41,926 nt of DNA from Methanobacteriota archaeon (lineage in GTDB: Archaea; Halobacteriota; Methanomicrobia; Methanomicrobiales; Methanospirillaceae), in NCBI GenBank assembly GCA_029555345.1, contig JAKPSJ010000060.1, positions 1-41,926 on the forward strand, read 5' to 3'. The notes below the pieces were generated by a model. The model saw only the letters and a list, made by a program, of their open reading frames with translations. It searched no databases and was not told the DNA's origin. Below are positions 8,405 through 17,836 of this stretch, piece after piece (within the stretch, counting starts at the first letter, position 1; each line of letters opens with the position of its first letter). A program made the translations under genes and the position numbers.

Positions 8405-9007
8405 ATGGATATATCTGGCATGGCAGCATTCTTCTGCACCATATCACCCCGATCGTGGCCCTATTGCCTTGCCGCGGGTATCATCGTCACCTTCCTTGGC
8501 CTGCTCCTCCTCCTCGAGCCCGGTGTTTCACTCCGCCTGGCCCTCTACTCGCTTGGAGCTCTTGCAGTTGTCGTTGCCGCGATCTTCCTGGCCATCACCG
8601 CATTGCTCTCCCGCAGCGGTGGCTTGCCCTTCTTCCTGCCGCTCGTAATCGGTGTCATGATGATCGGTGTCGCACTTGCCGCTTTTTTCTGGCCCGGTGT
8701 CTTCGGCGGGATCCTGACAACGATAGCCGGTGCTGTGCTCATCGTGGGCGGGCTCGGCACTGCGCTGTCCGGCCTCTTTTCTCCAAGCCCGGCCAGCCGG
8801 AAGGTGCTCTTCGTCCTTTCCGGGACAATCATCCTCGCCTTCGGGCTCCTCGTCGTGCTGCGGTCTGAACTGGTTGCCTTAGTTATCACCCGGATCGTGG
8901 GTGCCATACTCCTCTGCCTGGGATTGCTCCTCCTCGCCCAGGCCCTTTACACGTGGTTGGCGGAGAGGCGGGCAACCCCGGAATGGACAGGCATCACCCT
9001 GCGGTAA
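8405..9007 (+). CDS. HdeD/DUF308-like membrane protein
   Basis: A roughly 200-aa protein consisting of six predicted hydrophobic segments arranged as pairs, with short GG- or SPSP-containing loops ('ITALLSRSGGLPFF', 'GLFSPSPASRK'). The repeated pattern and length match the HdeD/DUF308 family; in E. coli HdeD is linked to acid resistance at high cell density, but archaeal members are uncharacterised. I start at ATG 8405; a GTG at 8384 and an ATG at 8420 are in frame, and no RBS decides among them. tRNA-Leu follows after about 170 bases. Confidence 0.7.
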   Translation: MDISGMAAFFCTISPRSWPYCLAAGIIVTFLGLLLLLEPGVSLRLALYSLGALAVVVAAIFLAITALLSRSGGLPFFLPLVIGVMMIGVALAAFFWPGVFGGILTTIAGAVLIVGGLGTALSGLFSPSPASRKVLFVLSGTIILAFGLLVVLRSELVALVITRIVGAILLCLGLLLLAQALYTWLAERRATPEWTGITLR

Positions 9008-9152
9008 CAGGTCCATTTTTTACCTGTTCCCCTGCCAATGGGTAAATGAATGGAGAATGGAGGTGACGGTTTTGTCCTGTCTTTCCTTGTACCTGCTTTC
9101 ATGCCTCCTCCCTTTCACCGGTTACCGGCGACCTTATCGTCCAGAGGCGACA

Positions 9153-9160
9153 CAATATAG
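9153..9160 (+). promoter_or_regulatory. TATA-like box of tRNA-Leu
   Basis: CAATATAG lies 15 to 22 bases upstream of the first base of the tRNA, inside an AT-rich patch (ACACAATATAGAGAAAAA). That is a reasonable spacing for an archaeal tRNA promoter with a very short leader. Confidence 0.5.
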
Positions 9161-9174
9161 AGAAAAACATTTCT

Positions 9175-9259
9175 GCGAGGGTGTCTGAGCCTGGCCAAAA
9201 GAGCGGGACTTAAGATCCCGTCACGAAGGTGTTCGTGGGTTCGAATCCCACCCCTCGCA
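9175..9259 (+). tRNA. tRNA-Leu (anticodon UAA)
   Basis: An 85-nt class II tRNA. The acceptor stem GCGAGGG (9175-9181) pairs exactly with CCCTCGC (9252-9258), with discriminator A at 9259. The anticodon stem CGGGA/TCCCG (9204-9208/9216-9220) encloses loop CTTAAGA, giving anticodon TAA at 9211-9213. The T arm is GTGGG-TTCGAAT-CCCAC (9235-9251). The long variable arm (9221-9234) contains a short stem, as expected for leucine. CCA is not encoded (CTT follows), and no intron is present. It decodes UUA and UUG. Confidence 0.96.
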
Positions 9260-9323
9260 CTTTCGATAACCATTTTTGGAGAGTCAAATTATTTTATTTC
9301 ATCTAACACTGGCGGTGTAAAAA

Positions 9324-9528
9324 GGCTCTTCGCTATTTTCAGTGGGTAAGTAAGTGAGTGCACGTGGGGGGTTACCGTCCCCACGCCTCCGTTTCAAGGG
9401 ACCCCGCCGCTCCCAAAAAGGCGCCCCGGCGGCGGTTCAACAACAAGCAAAATCAGGGACATCACCATTATCTATAGCAAGTGCGATCAGCTCAAATTCA
9501 ATTTACCCATTTGAAATGACGAAGAGGG
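9324..9528 (+). repeat. Dispersed intergenic repeat, copy A (MITE-like)
   Basis: This 205-bp element starts GGCTCTTCGCTATTTTCAGT and ends ...ATGACGAAGAGGG. The reverse complement of its right end (CCCTCTTCGTCATTTCAAAT...) matches the left end over about 25 bases with few mismatches, forming imperfect terminal inverted repeats that continue into GGGTAA. Inside are two GC hairpins: CGTGGGG...CCCCACG near 9363-9384 and a CCCCGCCG/CGGCGG stem around GGCGCC (9401-9435). The segment GGTTCAACAACAAGCAAA recurs inverted in copy E. No ORF is present. It sits between tRNA-Leu and the histidine kinase gene. Confidence 0.8.
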
Positions 9529-9784
9529 GGGATCTTTTTGCAGAACGGCGATTGATCATCGTTGCTGACGAGGAGAAAGTATATTCCGCTCCCATTCATG
9601 GGAATATGGCTATTCGTCTCTAATATCCAGGAAGAAGACGATTCGCATCAGTAATGAACGCATGTAAAGTGGATGTTCCGGGTTCACCGAAATATCCCTT
9701 TTTCCCGGATCTTTATTAGAAACCCAATTTTCTTTTACACCTCACTCAATACATGAGCCGGTCCAGAGGATACAAAACAGAGGT
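9529..9784. other. Intergenic remainder between repeat copy A and the kinase gene
   Basis: Together with 9260-9323 this completes a gene-free stretch of about 520 bases after tRNA-Leu, most of it taken by repeat copy A. I see no coding signal: the open frame over 9354-9623 runs straight through the repeat and is not credible. Nothing else recognisable is present. Confidence 0.5.
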
Positions 9785-12010
9785 TCATTTATCAAGTCGA
9801 GGATTCCCGCCAGGGATGCGGAAGCATTCCCGTGGCACAACTATCTCGAACCGCGCACCTTTCCCGGGTTCCCCGTTTTCCCGGATCGCTATCCCAGTGA
9901 TTGCGAGGATCTCCTTCGCCAGGAACAAACCCAGACCAGTGTGTCTCCCGAATCCCCGATTAAAGAGGTGTGATTTATCCTCAGGTGTTATCCCCTCACC
10001 ATCGTCCTCGCAGATGATGGTGAGACTCTCTTCACTAACCTGCGACGTGATCTTAATTGCATGTAAGGTGGAACCCCCGTACCGGAGCGCATTATCAAGA
10101 AGGTTAAAGAAAACCTTCTCCAGGAGTTGATCGGCAAAGACCTCGATGTCAGACAGGTCTACAGATATGCTGACATCGGTACGGGGCAATTGAGGTATCA
10201 CCTGGGTGATCATGGCGTTCACGTTCTGCCACGATGGTTCCTTCACCCCCATCTCCTGGTAGTCCCGCGTGAAGAGTATCTCTTCCTCGATGATCCCGGC
10301 GATCTTCTCCTCCTTATCAAAGATCTCGATCAGGGCAGGTGTGTTTTCAAGGAGGGTCCGCGAGACCTGGTTATATCCTTTAAGGGCCATCAGCTGGTTC
10401 AGGATATCGTGACGCGTAATGCTAGAGAGCAGGTTCAACCGCTTGTTGGCCTGTATGAGTGCCTCTTCCGCCAGTTTCCTGTCAGTGATATCGTTGTAGA
10501 TCGCGATGATCTCCCCAGTGGGAAGCCTGTATACCCAGTTTTCCCGCCAGGTTCCAGGATCGCGTGCATCTCTGTATATTGCACTTGGATAATACTCGGG
10601 CGTTCCTGTCCTCCAAACTCTCTGGAAGACAGAGAAGAGCCCGAAGTCTCTCACTCCTGGAAATACTTCGCTTACACGCCTGCCGACTATCTCGTCCTTT
10701 CTGACGTGTTCAATGGCTTCGGCCATAGTATTGAAATCTTTGAATACGAAGTCTCCGCCATTGTCAACTGCCTCGTATATTGCAACCCCGCTTGGCATTC
10801 TCGAGAAAAGCTGCCTGAACCTCTCCTCGCTCTCCAGCAAGGCCTCCTGAGTTTTTTTCCATCCGGATATGTCCTGTAGAGATGCAATGCTTTTCATCGT
10901 CCCTGGAATCATGTCAATGGAAAGGTAAATATCACGGATTTCACCGGACTTCCTGATGAACCGAAACTCGTAATGGGTCAGTGCTTTGTCATGGTTCTGC
11001 CTTCGCAACCGGTGCTGTTCAACCATCCACTCCCGGTCTTCAGAGACCACGAACTCCGTCCAGCGCTTCTTCCCTTCGATCTCATCCCTGGAATACCCGC
11101 TCAGATTTGAAAATTCATCGTTGGCGAGGCTGATGATCTGGTCTTCCTCAAGGGTGACCATTGCGGTCCCGGTATTCTCAAACACAGCCCTGTATTTCTC
11201 CTCGCTCTCACGAAGAGCCTGCTCGGCGATTTTCAGTTCCGTGATATCCCTGCCAACTGACTGGAATTCCTTCAGGCGCCCATCGGCGAGAAAGATCGCA
11301 CGGTCCACCCAGTGCTGCCAGCGAAAGGTTCCGTCCTGCATGACGATTCTATGGTCGATGGTGCCGAGTGGATGATCCGGGGTGAGAGATTCTATGAGAC
11401 GGGTCACTGCTTCCCGGTCGTCGCGGGGTAACTTCGGCCTGAACCGGCTGCCGATGATCTCGTCCCGGCTGATTCCGAAGTAACGGCAATATGCTTCGTT
11501 CACAAAAACGTGAGTCCCATCGGGGAGAAACCGGCAGATCAGTTCCGTCTGGTCCTCGACTACATTCCGATAGCGCTCTTCGCTCTCCCGCAAATCCAGC
11601 TCAATACGCCTGCGGGATACCGCGTACTGAATTTTATTGGAAAGCTCGGTGTACTGTGACTTAATATCGCCGCCTTTCTGGAGATAGAAATCCGCACCGT
11701 TGTTCATGGCATCGATGACGACCTCTTCGCGGCCTTTTCCAGTGAACAGGATAAAGGGGATGTCGCCAAACTGGTGCCTGACTGCCTTCAGGAATTCGAT
11801 CCCGTCCATCCCCGGCATCTGGTAATCGGATACGATGGCATCATAGTGGTGGAAGGTAAGCAGTCGGAGTGCATCAGTGGCATCCTCTGTCGTCGTAACG
11901 GTGAAACGTCCCGACCGTTCGAGGACGGTCTTCATGATATCGAGGAACGCGGATTCATCATCGACGTAGAGCACCGAGATGCGTGTCTCTTTTCCGGAGA
12001 GGGACTCCAT
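9785..12010 (-). CDS. Hybrid sensor histidine kinase: REC-PAS-PAS-PAS-HATPase
   Basis: A 741-aa soluble signalling kinase with no transmembrane segment. Residues about 10-125 form a receiver domain: acidic Asp17/Asp18 ('YVDDES') and phospho-acceptor Asp62 ('SDYQMPGMDG'). Three PAS domains follow, near 143-260, 268-385 and 395-512, each starting with 'ESEE(R/K)(Y/F)R'. The dimerisation box has His534 in 'ITRHDILNQL', a form common in methanogen kinases, followed by an HATPase with 'NLLDNALRYGG', 'EDDGEGI' and 'GLGLFLAKEIL'. A receiver at the N-terminus suggests it is a relay fed by another kinase. The ATG at 12010 is well placed just before the receiver domain. Confidence 0.92.
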   Translation of the reverse strand: MESLSGKETRISVLYVDDESAFLDIMKTVLERSGRFTVTTTEDATDALRLLTFHHYDAIVSDYQMPGMDGIEFLKAVRHQFGDIPFILFTGKGREEVVIDAMNNGADFYLQKGGDIKSQYTELSNKIQYAVSRRRIELDLRESEERYRNVVEDQTELICRFLPDGTHVFVNEAYCRYFGISRDEIIGSRFRPKLPRDDREAVTRLIESLTPDHPLGTIDHRIVMQDGTFRWQHWVDRAIFLADGRLKEFQSVGRDITELKIAEQALRESEEKYRAVFENTGTAMVTLEEDQIISLANDEFSNLSGYSRDEIEGKKRWTEFVVSEDREWMVEQHRLRRQNHDKALTHYEFRFIRKSGEIRDIYLSIDMIPGTMKSIASLQDISGWKKTQEALLESEERFRQLFSRMPSGVAIYEAVDNGGDFVFKDFNTMAEAIEHVRKDEIVGRRVSEVFPGVRDFGLFSVFQRVWRTGTPEYYPSAIYRDARDPGTWRENWVYRLPTGEIIAIYNDITDRKLAEEALIQANKRLNLLSSITRHDILNQLMALKGYNQVSRTLLENTPALIEIFDKEEKIAGIIEEEILFTRDYQEMGVKEPSWQNVNAMITQVIPQLPRTDVSISVDLSDIEVFADQLLEKVFFNLLDNALRYGGSTLHAIKITSQVSEESLTIICEDDGEGITPEDKSHLFNRGFGRHTGLGLFLAKEILAITGIAIRENGEPGKGARFEIVVPRECFRIPGGNPRLDK

Positions 12011-12676
12011 TCTACTTAATCCCTATCGGTGGAACCCTTATTAAGGCTCGCTCTTTGGTTCAATGGGGGAACTCTGGGTGGAACCAATATCCAGGAGAGC
12101 AGGGCTGAACAGGGCAAAAAGTGGAAACACTATGGAGAGATCGGATGGAAGTGTCGAAAAGGTTCGATCCAGGGAAACTGTCAGCATTGTTTATGGACCG
12201 GTAACCGCAGGATCATCCAACCAGGAAAAGCAGGATCGAGGTATCCGGCACCCGTGCCAGGCTGTGGAGGGTCCGGGGTAGAATAGGGACACGTGTCAAC
12301 ACCATGAATGAAATTTGATACTCTGTGGATAAATGAGCCATATGCAACCTTCTGTTTAAAATCCCATCCCCCGCACCCCCGGGCAGGAGAGGCCACGCCG
12401 CCCCCAAAAAGGCGCCCCGGTGGCGCTCCAGGAACTTGAAAACCAGGAACGGCACAACAGTCGTATTGGCACAAGGAGATCCGGAGTCAATCGTTCAAAC
12501 CAGGCAATGAACCTCCAGGAGCCTTGAAAAGTATTGTAAGAGGTTACGGGAACCCCAATAACTTCACCGCCAGACTCTCTTCTAGGCATGGTCAGATGGA
12601 GTTCAATTTACCCACTCGAAATGATGGAGAGGGACAATTTAAGATACAGAGCAGCAGAAAGGAATACAACGGGGAT
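12011..12676. other. Gene-free stretch holding a decayed repeat copy
   Basis: This 666-base gap separates the divergent histidine kinase and stress-protein genes. The right half (from about 12390) is a degenerate copy of the dispersed repeat, described separately. The left half, 12011-12390, shows no coding pattern; small overlapping frames exist on both strands but none has an RBS or recognisable protein. Promoters for both flanking genes must lie here. Confidence 0.5.
12390..12633 (+). repeat. Dispersed intergenic repeat, copy B (degenerate)
   Basis: Two blocks match copy A in the same order and orientation. CCGCCCCCAAAAAGGCGCC (from about 12398) corresponds to the internal hairpin of copy A (CCGCTCCCAAAAAGGCGCC). 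TTCAATTTACCCACTCGAAA (12602-12621), followed by TGATGGAGAGGG, corresponds to the right end. The DNA between the blocks has diverged and the left end is not clear. It ends about 44 bases before the universal stress gene, so it may contribute to that promoter region. Confidence 0.65.
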
Positions 12677-13552
12677 ATGTTCCGCAGAATATTATTTGCA
12701 ACCGACCTTTCAGAGTACGCAAAGAAAGCTCTCGATTATATCGCAGGTTTTCCCGATGCCCGGGAAGTACTGCTGCTCTACGTTCTCCAGGCAGCCCGGT
12801 CTCCGCGTGGCGGTGGAGAGGTAGTCGAGTCATTCACCGGGAGGGAAAGATCGCTTCTCAGGGAAGAGAAACGCCATCTCGAATCTCTCAACAAAGATCT
12901 CAGAGTGACAACGATGGTGAAAACAGCCACCGATATTCCCGGGGCCATCATTGAGACAGCAGAAGAAGAGGGGGTTTCATTGATCGCTGTCGGGGCCCGG
13001 GGGAACAGTGTCGTTGAGGGGATACTCCTCGGAAGCGTATCGATGGCGATAATCCGGCGGAGCAGGACGAACGTCCTCGTTCTTCGCCATGAGATCATCG
13101 AAGACATGGCGGAAAAGAGGCATGGAATGCCATGCCCGATGATCCTCGCGAAGGTGCTTTGCCCGACCGACTTCTCCTCCTTCTCGGATCGTGCACTATC
13201 TCTTGTCAGCACCACGAAAGGAATCGGTGAGATCATCCTCCTCACTGTCGTGTCCCACGGCGAGACCGAGTCCGACATACAAAACGCCGTCGAGGAGGCA
13301 AAGGAACGGATCGAAAAGATACGCGGTGACCTTTCTGCCCAGGGCATCGGAGCGAGGTCGATAGTGAGAATAGGGAACCCGGCCTCGGAGATCATCGAGG
13401 TTGCGGATGAAGAGGACGTCTCGTTGATCTGGATCGGTTCACATGGGAAAGGATGGTTCAGGGAACTCCTGATTGGAAGTACGGCCTACGACGTTGCAAT
13501 GAACGCCAGAAAGCCGGTTATTATCATCCGTGAAGCGGAATCGAAGGCATAG
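12677..13552 (+). CDS. Tandem universal stress protein (two UspA domains)
   Basis: A 291-aa cytoplasmic protein made of two UspA domains. Domain one (1-145) opens MFRRILFATDLSEYAKKALDY and holds the nucleotide-binding loop 'GARGNSVVEGILLGSVS' (G-2x-G-9x-GS). Domain two (about 155-288) opens 'LAKVLCPTDFSSFSDRAL' and has 'GSHGKGWFRELLIGSTA', the same motif, so both halves could bind ATP. I start at ATG 12677 because the UspA fold begins at once; the frame is open back to 12524 but that part lies in the repeat. Such proteins help survival under starvation or oxidative stress in ways still unclear. Confidence 0.88.
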   Translation: MFRRILFATDLSEYAKKALDYIAGFPDAREVLLLYVLQAARSPRGGGEVVESFTGRERSLLREEKRHLESLNKDLRVTTMVKTATDIPGAIIETAEEEGVSLIAVGARGNSVVEGILLGSVSMAIIRRSRTNVLVLRHEIIEDMAEKRHGMPCPMILAKVLCPTDFSSFSDRALSLVSTTKGIGEIILLTVVSHGETESDIQNAVEEAKERIEKIRGDLSAQGIGARSIVRIGNPASEIIEVADEEDVSLIWIGSHGKGWFRELLIGSTAYDVAMNARKPVIIIREAESKA

Positions 13553-13656
13553 CGCCAGGAAAAACCTGGATACAACCTGCATCCGGGCGGCGCTGCCTGG
13601 CTGGAGCATTCCTTGGCCTTTCTTCCATCGAAAAGGAATATGTGCCCGTTCTTTTG

Positions 13657-13664
13657 AAAAAAAA
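13657..13664 (-). terminator. T8 tract after the V-ATPase operon
   Basis: On the minus strand a run of eight T residues lies about 30 bases past the atpK stop codon. Oligo-T runs are sufficient intrinsic terminators in archaea, so this is the likely end of the seven-gene transcript. Confidence 0.55.
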
Positions 13665-13694
13665 GTAGAAATGCCTGCCAAAAGCGGGAGATAA

Positions 13695-14138
13695 TTACGC
13701 CCCTGCGAGTCTGCCCAGGATGCCCAATGTGAAAGCCATGACCAGCAGCGCGACCGTTTCAGTCATCCCGAGTATTATCATGTAATTCCCAAACCCCTTG
13801 CCGGTCTCTTCCATGGCGTCGCAGGCACAGGCTGCACATTTTCCCTGGAAGTAAGACGAAAGGCCCATTGCCATGCCGCAGAAGGCACCGATGCCAACGA
13901 AAGACTGGCCCTGGAAAACGAGGTCGTACATCCTGTTCATCACGATCATGCCATAGATCGTTTGTGTGAGTGGTGCGCCGACAAACGCAATGAGCATGAA
14001 CGTCGCTGGTTTATTCTGGATATATTTCTTCTTCCATGCCCCTATGGCAGCCATTCCGGCAACACCAGCGCCGGCGGCGGAACCGCATGCTGACAGGCCG
14101 AGAATCAACCCCAATCCCAGGTCGCTGAATTGAATCAT
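13695..14138 (-). CDS. atpK: V-type ATPase subunit K (proteolipid rotor ring)
   Basis: A 147-aa duplicated proteolipid with four transmembrane helices (about 6-34, 46-68, 78-100 and 117-142). It forms the membrane rotor that carries ions. Helix 4 has the key carboxylate Glu127 ('LGMTETVALL'). Helix 2 has Pro56, Thr58 and Gln59 ('GAPLTQTIYG'), and helix 3 ends with Gln98 ('SSYFQGK'). These line up with Thr64, Gln65, Gln110 and Glu139, sodium ligands in Enterococcus hirae NtpK, so sodium coupling is likely (inference). As in V-type rings, only one of the two hairpins bears the carboxylate. It is the last gene of the operon and is followed by a T8 tract. Confidence 0.92.
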   Translation of the reverse strand: MIQFSDLGLGLILGLSACGSAAGAGVAGMAAIGAWKKKYIQNKPATFMLIAFVGAPLTQTIYGMIVMNRMYDLVFQGQSFVGIGAFCGMAMGLSSYFQGKCAACACDAMEETGKGFGNYMIILGMTETVALLVMAFTLGILGRLAGA

Positions 14139-14168
14139 TTTATGTCCTCACTTCCCCGAGGTCCCCGT

Positions 14169-15935
14169 TCATTCTTTGAATGGTTTGAATGCCACACCGC
14201 TCCAACTCACGTTTGCATGCCCTGAGAATTCAAGCACGTTCAGCCTGATGCCATGAACGAGAACGGACAGCGGTCCCAAAAGAATGTTTAGGCAATGTCC
14301 GATGATAAGGATTGCTCCACCAACTGCAAGGGCGAGAATGCCATCGCCGAATCCATGACCCAGGGTATTCGTTGTTTCAGCAATCGCAAGGCCTGCAAGG
14401 CCAACAGCATAAAGTCGTATGTAGGAGATCACGTCGGTGATATTGTTCACGAAGCTCATGGCGATCGTCCCCAGCCCTTCCCCTATGGCTCTCAGGACCG
14501 GGGCATGCGGGTTCGTGAATACGATGACCAGGATAACCCCCGCAATGACAAGGTATAGCCCGAAAGTAGGGAATGGCTCATCCAGGATCAATGTCCGGGC
14601 AAGGAGGAAGGCAGTCCAGAGTATGCAGATATACCCGGCATCAACAAGTGCTGTCAGCGATGGAAGCTTCACATAACCCCGCCAGGCATGTGCAATGGAC
14701 ATGTGAAGAGCTCCGATAAAGAAGCAGAAGGTCTGCATGAAACCGGCATCGTTCAGCTGCGGTACGAGGGGCCTGAACCCCAGGGATAAAAGCCACTCCT
14801 GGCCGAAGAAGGTGCAGCTCAGGACACCCCATACGACTGCGCATGAGCTCAAAACATAAAAGAGCGAGATTACCGGCCTTATCTCGGGATTCGAACCCAT
14901 CTTTTTCTGCAGCAGGAATGTCAACAGTATATAGAGAAGGCCGTACCCGGCATCCCCGATGAGAATGCCGAAAAAAATGCAGAGGAATATGAGAAAGGGA
15001 ATGCTGACGTCGAGCTCGCGGTATCCCGGGGTGAGTCCCAGGAATTCCAGGACGGGCTGTATCATCGTGACCCATCGGGGATTCCGCATGAGGGTGGGCA
15101 CCTCGTCTTCGGGAGAGGGATCGGAGATCACGATCCCCCACCTTTTCTTTTTTGCCTCGGATACGAGGCGCTCTTCGATGTCGAATGGGATAAACCCTGT
15201 CAGGTACTGTATCGGCCCGCCTTTCCCCATGCCATGCAGTACGCGTCGAAACTCGATCTCTTTCTCAAGTTGTCTCCTTGTCTCTGCAAGAAAGCGATAC
15301 GAGCGGGCGAGTGACTCGATCTCCCCTCGAACCTGCTGGATTGACTGATCGATCTCTTCGTACCGCTTTTTCAGAACCGACACACGTTCTCTTGGCGGAG
15401 CGATCTCACGGTATGGGCATTCGAACTTCCTGCGTGATATCGCAATGCAATGGACAGCATCCCTGGTCACGTATGCCGTCTTCACGATTACATCATCGGG
15501 GAAAGATCCCGTCTCTTTGGCCGGTATCTCGTACAATCCCAGGTATATACCGTGCCGGGAAAGGTCCTGGACCTGGTCGAGATCGATATCCCCCCACGGG
15601 CCCCACTCGCTGATCTGATTGAGTATGTCCTGGGATTCGGTTTCCAGTTCTTCCTGGCGCTTTCCCAGGTCGACGATACGATGGGCATGGGCACTCCAGT
15701 CGCCGACGATCCTCTCCTGCGGCGGCAGGTCTCTCTCTTCGCCAATTACCCGGAGGATGACCTCGAGCGAAGTGTCGATGAGGGCCACATTCTCCTGGAG
15801 CGTGGTGAGATCGCTCCCCTCGGGGAGGTCCTGGTGCTCGATGTGAAGGACGCCGAGGTGACGGATGTACCTGGCCGTAGCTTCGGCATCCTCCTTTTCG
15901 AACAGGATCGTGGCTTTCTTCATCGGGACAATCAT
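14169..15935 (-). CDS. atpI: V-type ATPase subunit I (membrane stator, a-subunit homologue)
   Basis: A 588-aa protein, shorter than typical archaeal I subunits (about 650), as in bacterial V-ATPases of this operon type. The N-terminal half is cytoplasmic and coiled-coil rich ('KKRYEEIDQSIQQVRGEIESLARSY'). The C-terminal half has about seven membrane segments starting near residue 310 ('DVSIPFLIFLCIFFGILIGDAGYG'). The essential arginine facing the rotor lies in 'SYIRLYAVGLAGLAIAET', and a late 'GHCLNILLGPLSVLVHGIRLNVLEF' motif is typical. It forms the ion half-channels against subunit K. The ATG overlaps the subunit D stop (ATGA at 15932-15935). Confidence 0.92.
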   Translation of the reverse strand: MIVPMKKATILFEKEDAEATARYIRHLGVLHIEHQDLPEGSDLTTLQENVALIDTSLEVILRVIGEERDLPPQERIVGDWSAHAHRIVDLGKRQEELETESQDILNQISEWGPWGDIDLDQVQDLSRHGIYLGLYEIPAKETGSFPDDVIVKTAYVTRDAVHCIAISRRKFECPYREIAPPRERVSVLKKRYEEIDQSIQQVRGEIESLARSYRFLAETRRQLEKEIEFRRVLHGMGKGGPIQYLTGFIPFDIEERLVSEAKKKRWGIVISDPSPEDEVPTLMRNPRWVTMIQPVLEFLGLTPGYRELDVSIPFLIFLCIFFGILIGDAGYGLLYILLTFLLQKKMGSNPEIRPVISLFYVLSSCAVVWGVLSCTFFGQEWLLSLGFRPLVPQLNDAGFMQTFCFFIGALHMSIAHAWRGYVKLPSLTALVDAGYICILWTAFLLARTLILDEPFPTFGLYLVIAGVILVIVFTNPHAPVLRAIGEGLGTIAMSFVNNITDVISYIRLYAVGLAGLAIAETTNTLGHGFGDGILALAVGGAILIIGHCLNILLGPLSVLVHGIRLNVLEFSGHANVSWSGVAFKPFKE

Positions 15936-16540
15936 GCCTGCACGCCGCTATCTGCCTTTTCGATTTTCATTTTTGCAATTTTGCTGCGGCACACGGCATT
16001 CGTCATCTGGTCCCCGAGGTAGATCACGATCCTTCGGATCGCCTCTTTCGTCTCGGGAATCTTCACCTTTTCGAAGAGGTTGACCCGCTGCGTGGTGATG
16101 CGCAGTTCGTGTTTCAGGACCGATATTCCGGATTCCAGGACGCGGATCTCTTCACGGAGAGAGACGATCTCTCTCAGCGTGTCAATGCCCGCATCGAGCC
16201 AAAGGGGTGCCAGGAACAGATCGTATTCCTCCGGGGGGAATTCGACATGCCCGAATACCGGCACATCGATCCCTGCAACATTCTTCTTGCCCGTGGCTAT
16301 GTTTTTCGGGGTGAGCCACTCTCCAATTTCCGGTGCCTCGGCCAGGAGACCGGACCAGCTCTCCGCAGAAGATTCGCGTGCCGCGAGGGAGTTCACCCTC
16401 TCTCCCAGTACCCCCTGCTGCCTGATGATCTCGATCTGCAGCTGCTGCTTCCGGAGCTGCAGCGTCGGCAGGTACCTCTCGTACTGCCTCAGGGCATCTC
16501 TCTGCCGCTTGAGTTCTCCCTGCGAGAACTTGATCTTCAT
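15932..16540 (-). CDS. atpD: V-type ATPase subunit D (central stalk)
   Basis: A 202-aa subunit that forms the rotating central shaft between the A3B3 head and the K ring. It is largely two long helices: N-terminal '[32 protein letters not shown]' and C-terminal '[44 protein letters not shown]'. The latter contains the classic 'RRVNALE-x-IPxxxxxIRxI'-like signature of subunit D (here [20 protein letters not shown]). Its start overlaps the stop of atpB and its stop overlaps the start of atpI, four bases each, so the three are translationally coupled. Confidence 0.92.
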   Translation of the reverse strand: MKIKFSQGELKRQRDALRQYERYLPTLQLRKQQLQIEIIRQQGVLGERVNSLAARESSAESWSGLLAEAPEIGEWLTPKNIATGKKNVAGIDVPVFGHVEFPPEEYDLFLAPLWLDAGIDTLREIVSLREEIRVLESGISVLKHELRITTQRVNLFEKVKIPETKEAIRRIVIYLGDQMTNAVCRSKIAKMKIEKADSGVQA

Positions 16541-17835
16541 ACTCCCTTCGGCCAGTATTTTTCGATCAGGGACTTTTTTATCCCCGTCTCTTCAGGCGAG
16601 AAGCATTCGTGCAGGATCTCCCACCCGAGGTCCAGGGCCTGTTCCAGCGGGATATTGACCTTCAACGACATCATCCTGTCTTCGAAGAGTCTTCCGTACT
16701 TGAGAAGCTTCCTGTCCCAGGCGCTCATCTGGAACCCCATTGCCTGCTTTTCAAGCGTTTCGCGGTACTCGGCGAACAGCTGGATCATTGTGTCCATTAT
16801 CGTCCTGTGGTCGTCGCGGGTTTTGGCATTGACCTGCTGTTTCAGCCGGCTCAAAGAACCGAACGGCTCTATCACACCGTTCTTCAGGTAGAACTGCCCC
16901 TCGGTGATGTAGCCGGTATTGTCAGGTATCGGGTGCGTCACGTCGTCCCCTGGCATCGTCGTGGCGGCGAGGATCGTGATGGAGCCGGCGGTATCGAAAT
17001 CGACTGCCTTTTCGTAGCGTGCAGCCAGCTGGCTGTACAGGTCGCCCGGATACCCCCTGTTCGAGGGGATCTGCTCCATGGTGATGGAGATCACTTTCAG
17101 GGCATCGCAGAAATTGCTCATGTCTGTCAACAATACAAGCACCCGCCTTCCCTGGAGGGCGCAATTCTCTGCCACCGCGAGGCAGATGTCTGGAACGAGC
17201 AGGCACTCCACGATCGGGTCCGCCGCGGTGTGCATGAACACGATCGAGTGCGTGAGTGCCCCGTGTTCTTCGAGAGTGTCCCTGAAGAAGAGGAAATCGT
17301 CATATTTCAACCCCATCCCACCGAGGATGATGACATCGACTTCCGCCTGGATCGCGATCCTCGCCAGCAGCTCGTTGTAAGGTTCGCCGGGGATGGAGAA
17401 GACGGGGAGTTTCTGTGACTCGACGAGAGAGTTGAACATATCGATCATCGGTATGCCGGTCCGAATCATCTTGTCCGGGATTATGCGTTTCACCGGGTTC
17501 ACCGGTGGTGTACCGACCTCCACCAGGTTGTCTGCAAGCTCCGGGCCGTTGTCCAGGGGCTTTCCGCTCCCGTTGAAAATGCGGCCCAGAAGGGCATCCC
17601 CGGTGGCGATACGCATGGGATGTCCCAGGAACCTGACTCTATCCCCTGTCGAGATACCGCGGCTCCCGGAAAATACCTGCAGGAAGACTTTCTTTCCATC
17701 GAGACGGATAACCTGGGCAAGAGATGTCCCTCTCCGGGTCGTCACCTGGGCAAGTTCCGAGTTTCCGATGTCATCTGCCTCGACCGTGATGACGTCGCCG
17801 GCGATCTGGGTGATGTGAGAGTAGACCTTCTGCAT
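16537..17835 (-). CDS. atpB: V-type ATPase subunit B (non-catalytic head subunit)
   Basis: A 432-aa non-catalytic head subunit, close to the usual length for this family. It has the beta-barrel start ('[20 protein letters not shown]'), '[19 protein letters not shown]', and '[21 protein letters not shown]', where the Walker A lysine is absent as expected for B. '[40 protein letters not shown]' is the strongly conserved B-subunit segment. The chain ends with the helical domain. It starts one base after the A-subunit stop and overlaps atpD by four bases. Confidence 0.95.
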   Translation of the reverse strand: MQKVYSHITQIAGDVITVEADDIGNSELAQVTTRRGTSLAQVIRLDGKKVFLQVFSGSRGISTGDRVRFLGHPMRIATGDALLGRIFNGSGKPLDNGPELADNLVEVGTPPVNPVKRIIPDKMIRTGIPMIDMFNSLVESQKLPVFSIPGEPYNELLARIAIQAEVDVIILGGMGLKYDDFLFFRDTLEEHGALTHSIVFMHTAADPIVECLLVPDICLAVAENCALQGRRVLVLLTDMSNFCDALKVISITMEQIPSNRGYPGDLYSQLAARYEKAVDFDTAGSITILAATTMPGDDVTHPIPDNTGYITEGQFYLKNGVIEPFGSLSRLKQQVNAKTRDDHRTIMDTMIQLFAEYRETLEKQAMGFQMSAWDRKLLKYGRLFEDRMMSLKVNIPLEQALDLGWEILHECFSPEETGIKKSLIEKYWPKGV

Positions 17836-17836
17836 A

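Noticed and set aside
12045-12085. A further end of the dispersed repeat (GGCTCGCTCTTTGGTTCAAT)
   Set aside because: The match to the repeat end is short and interrupted, so it cannot be separated from chance.
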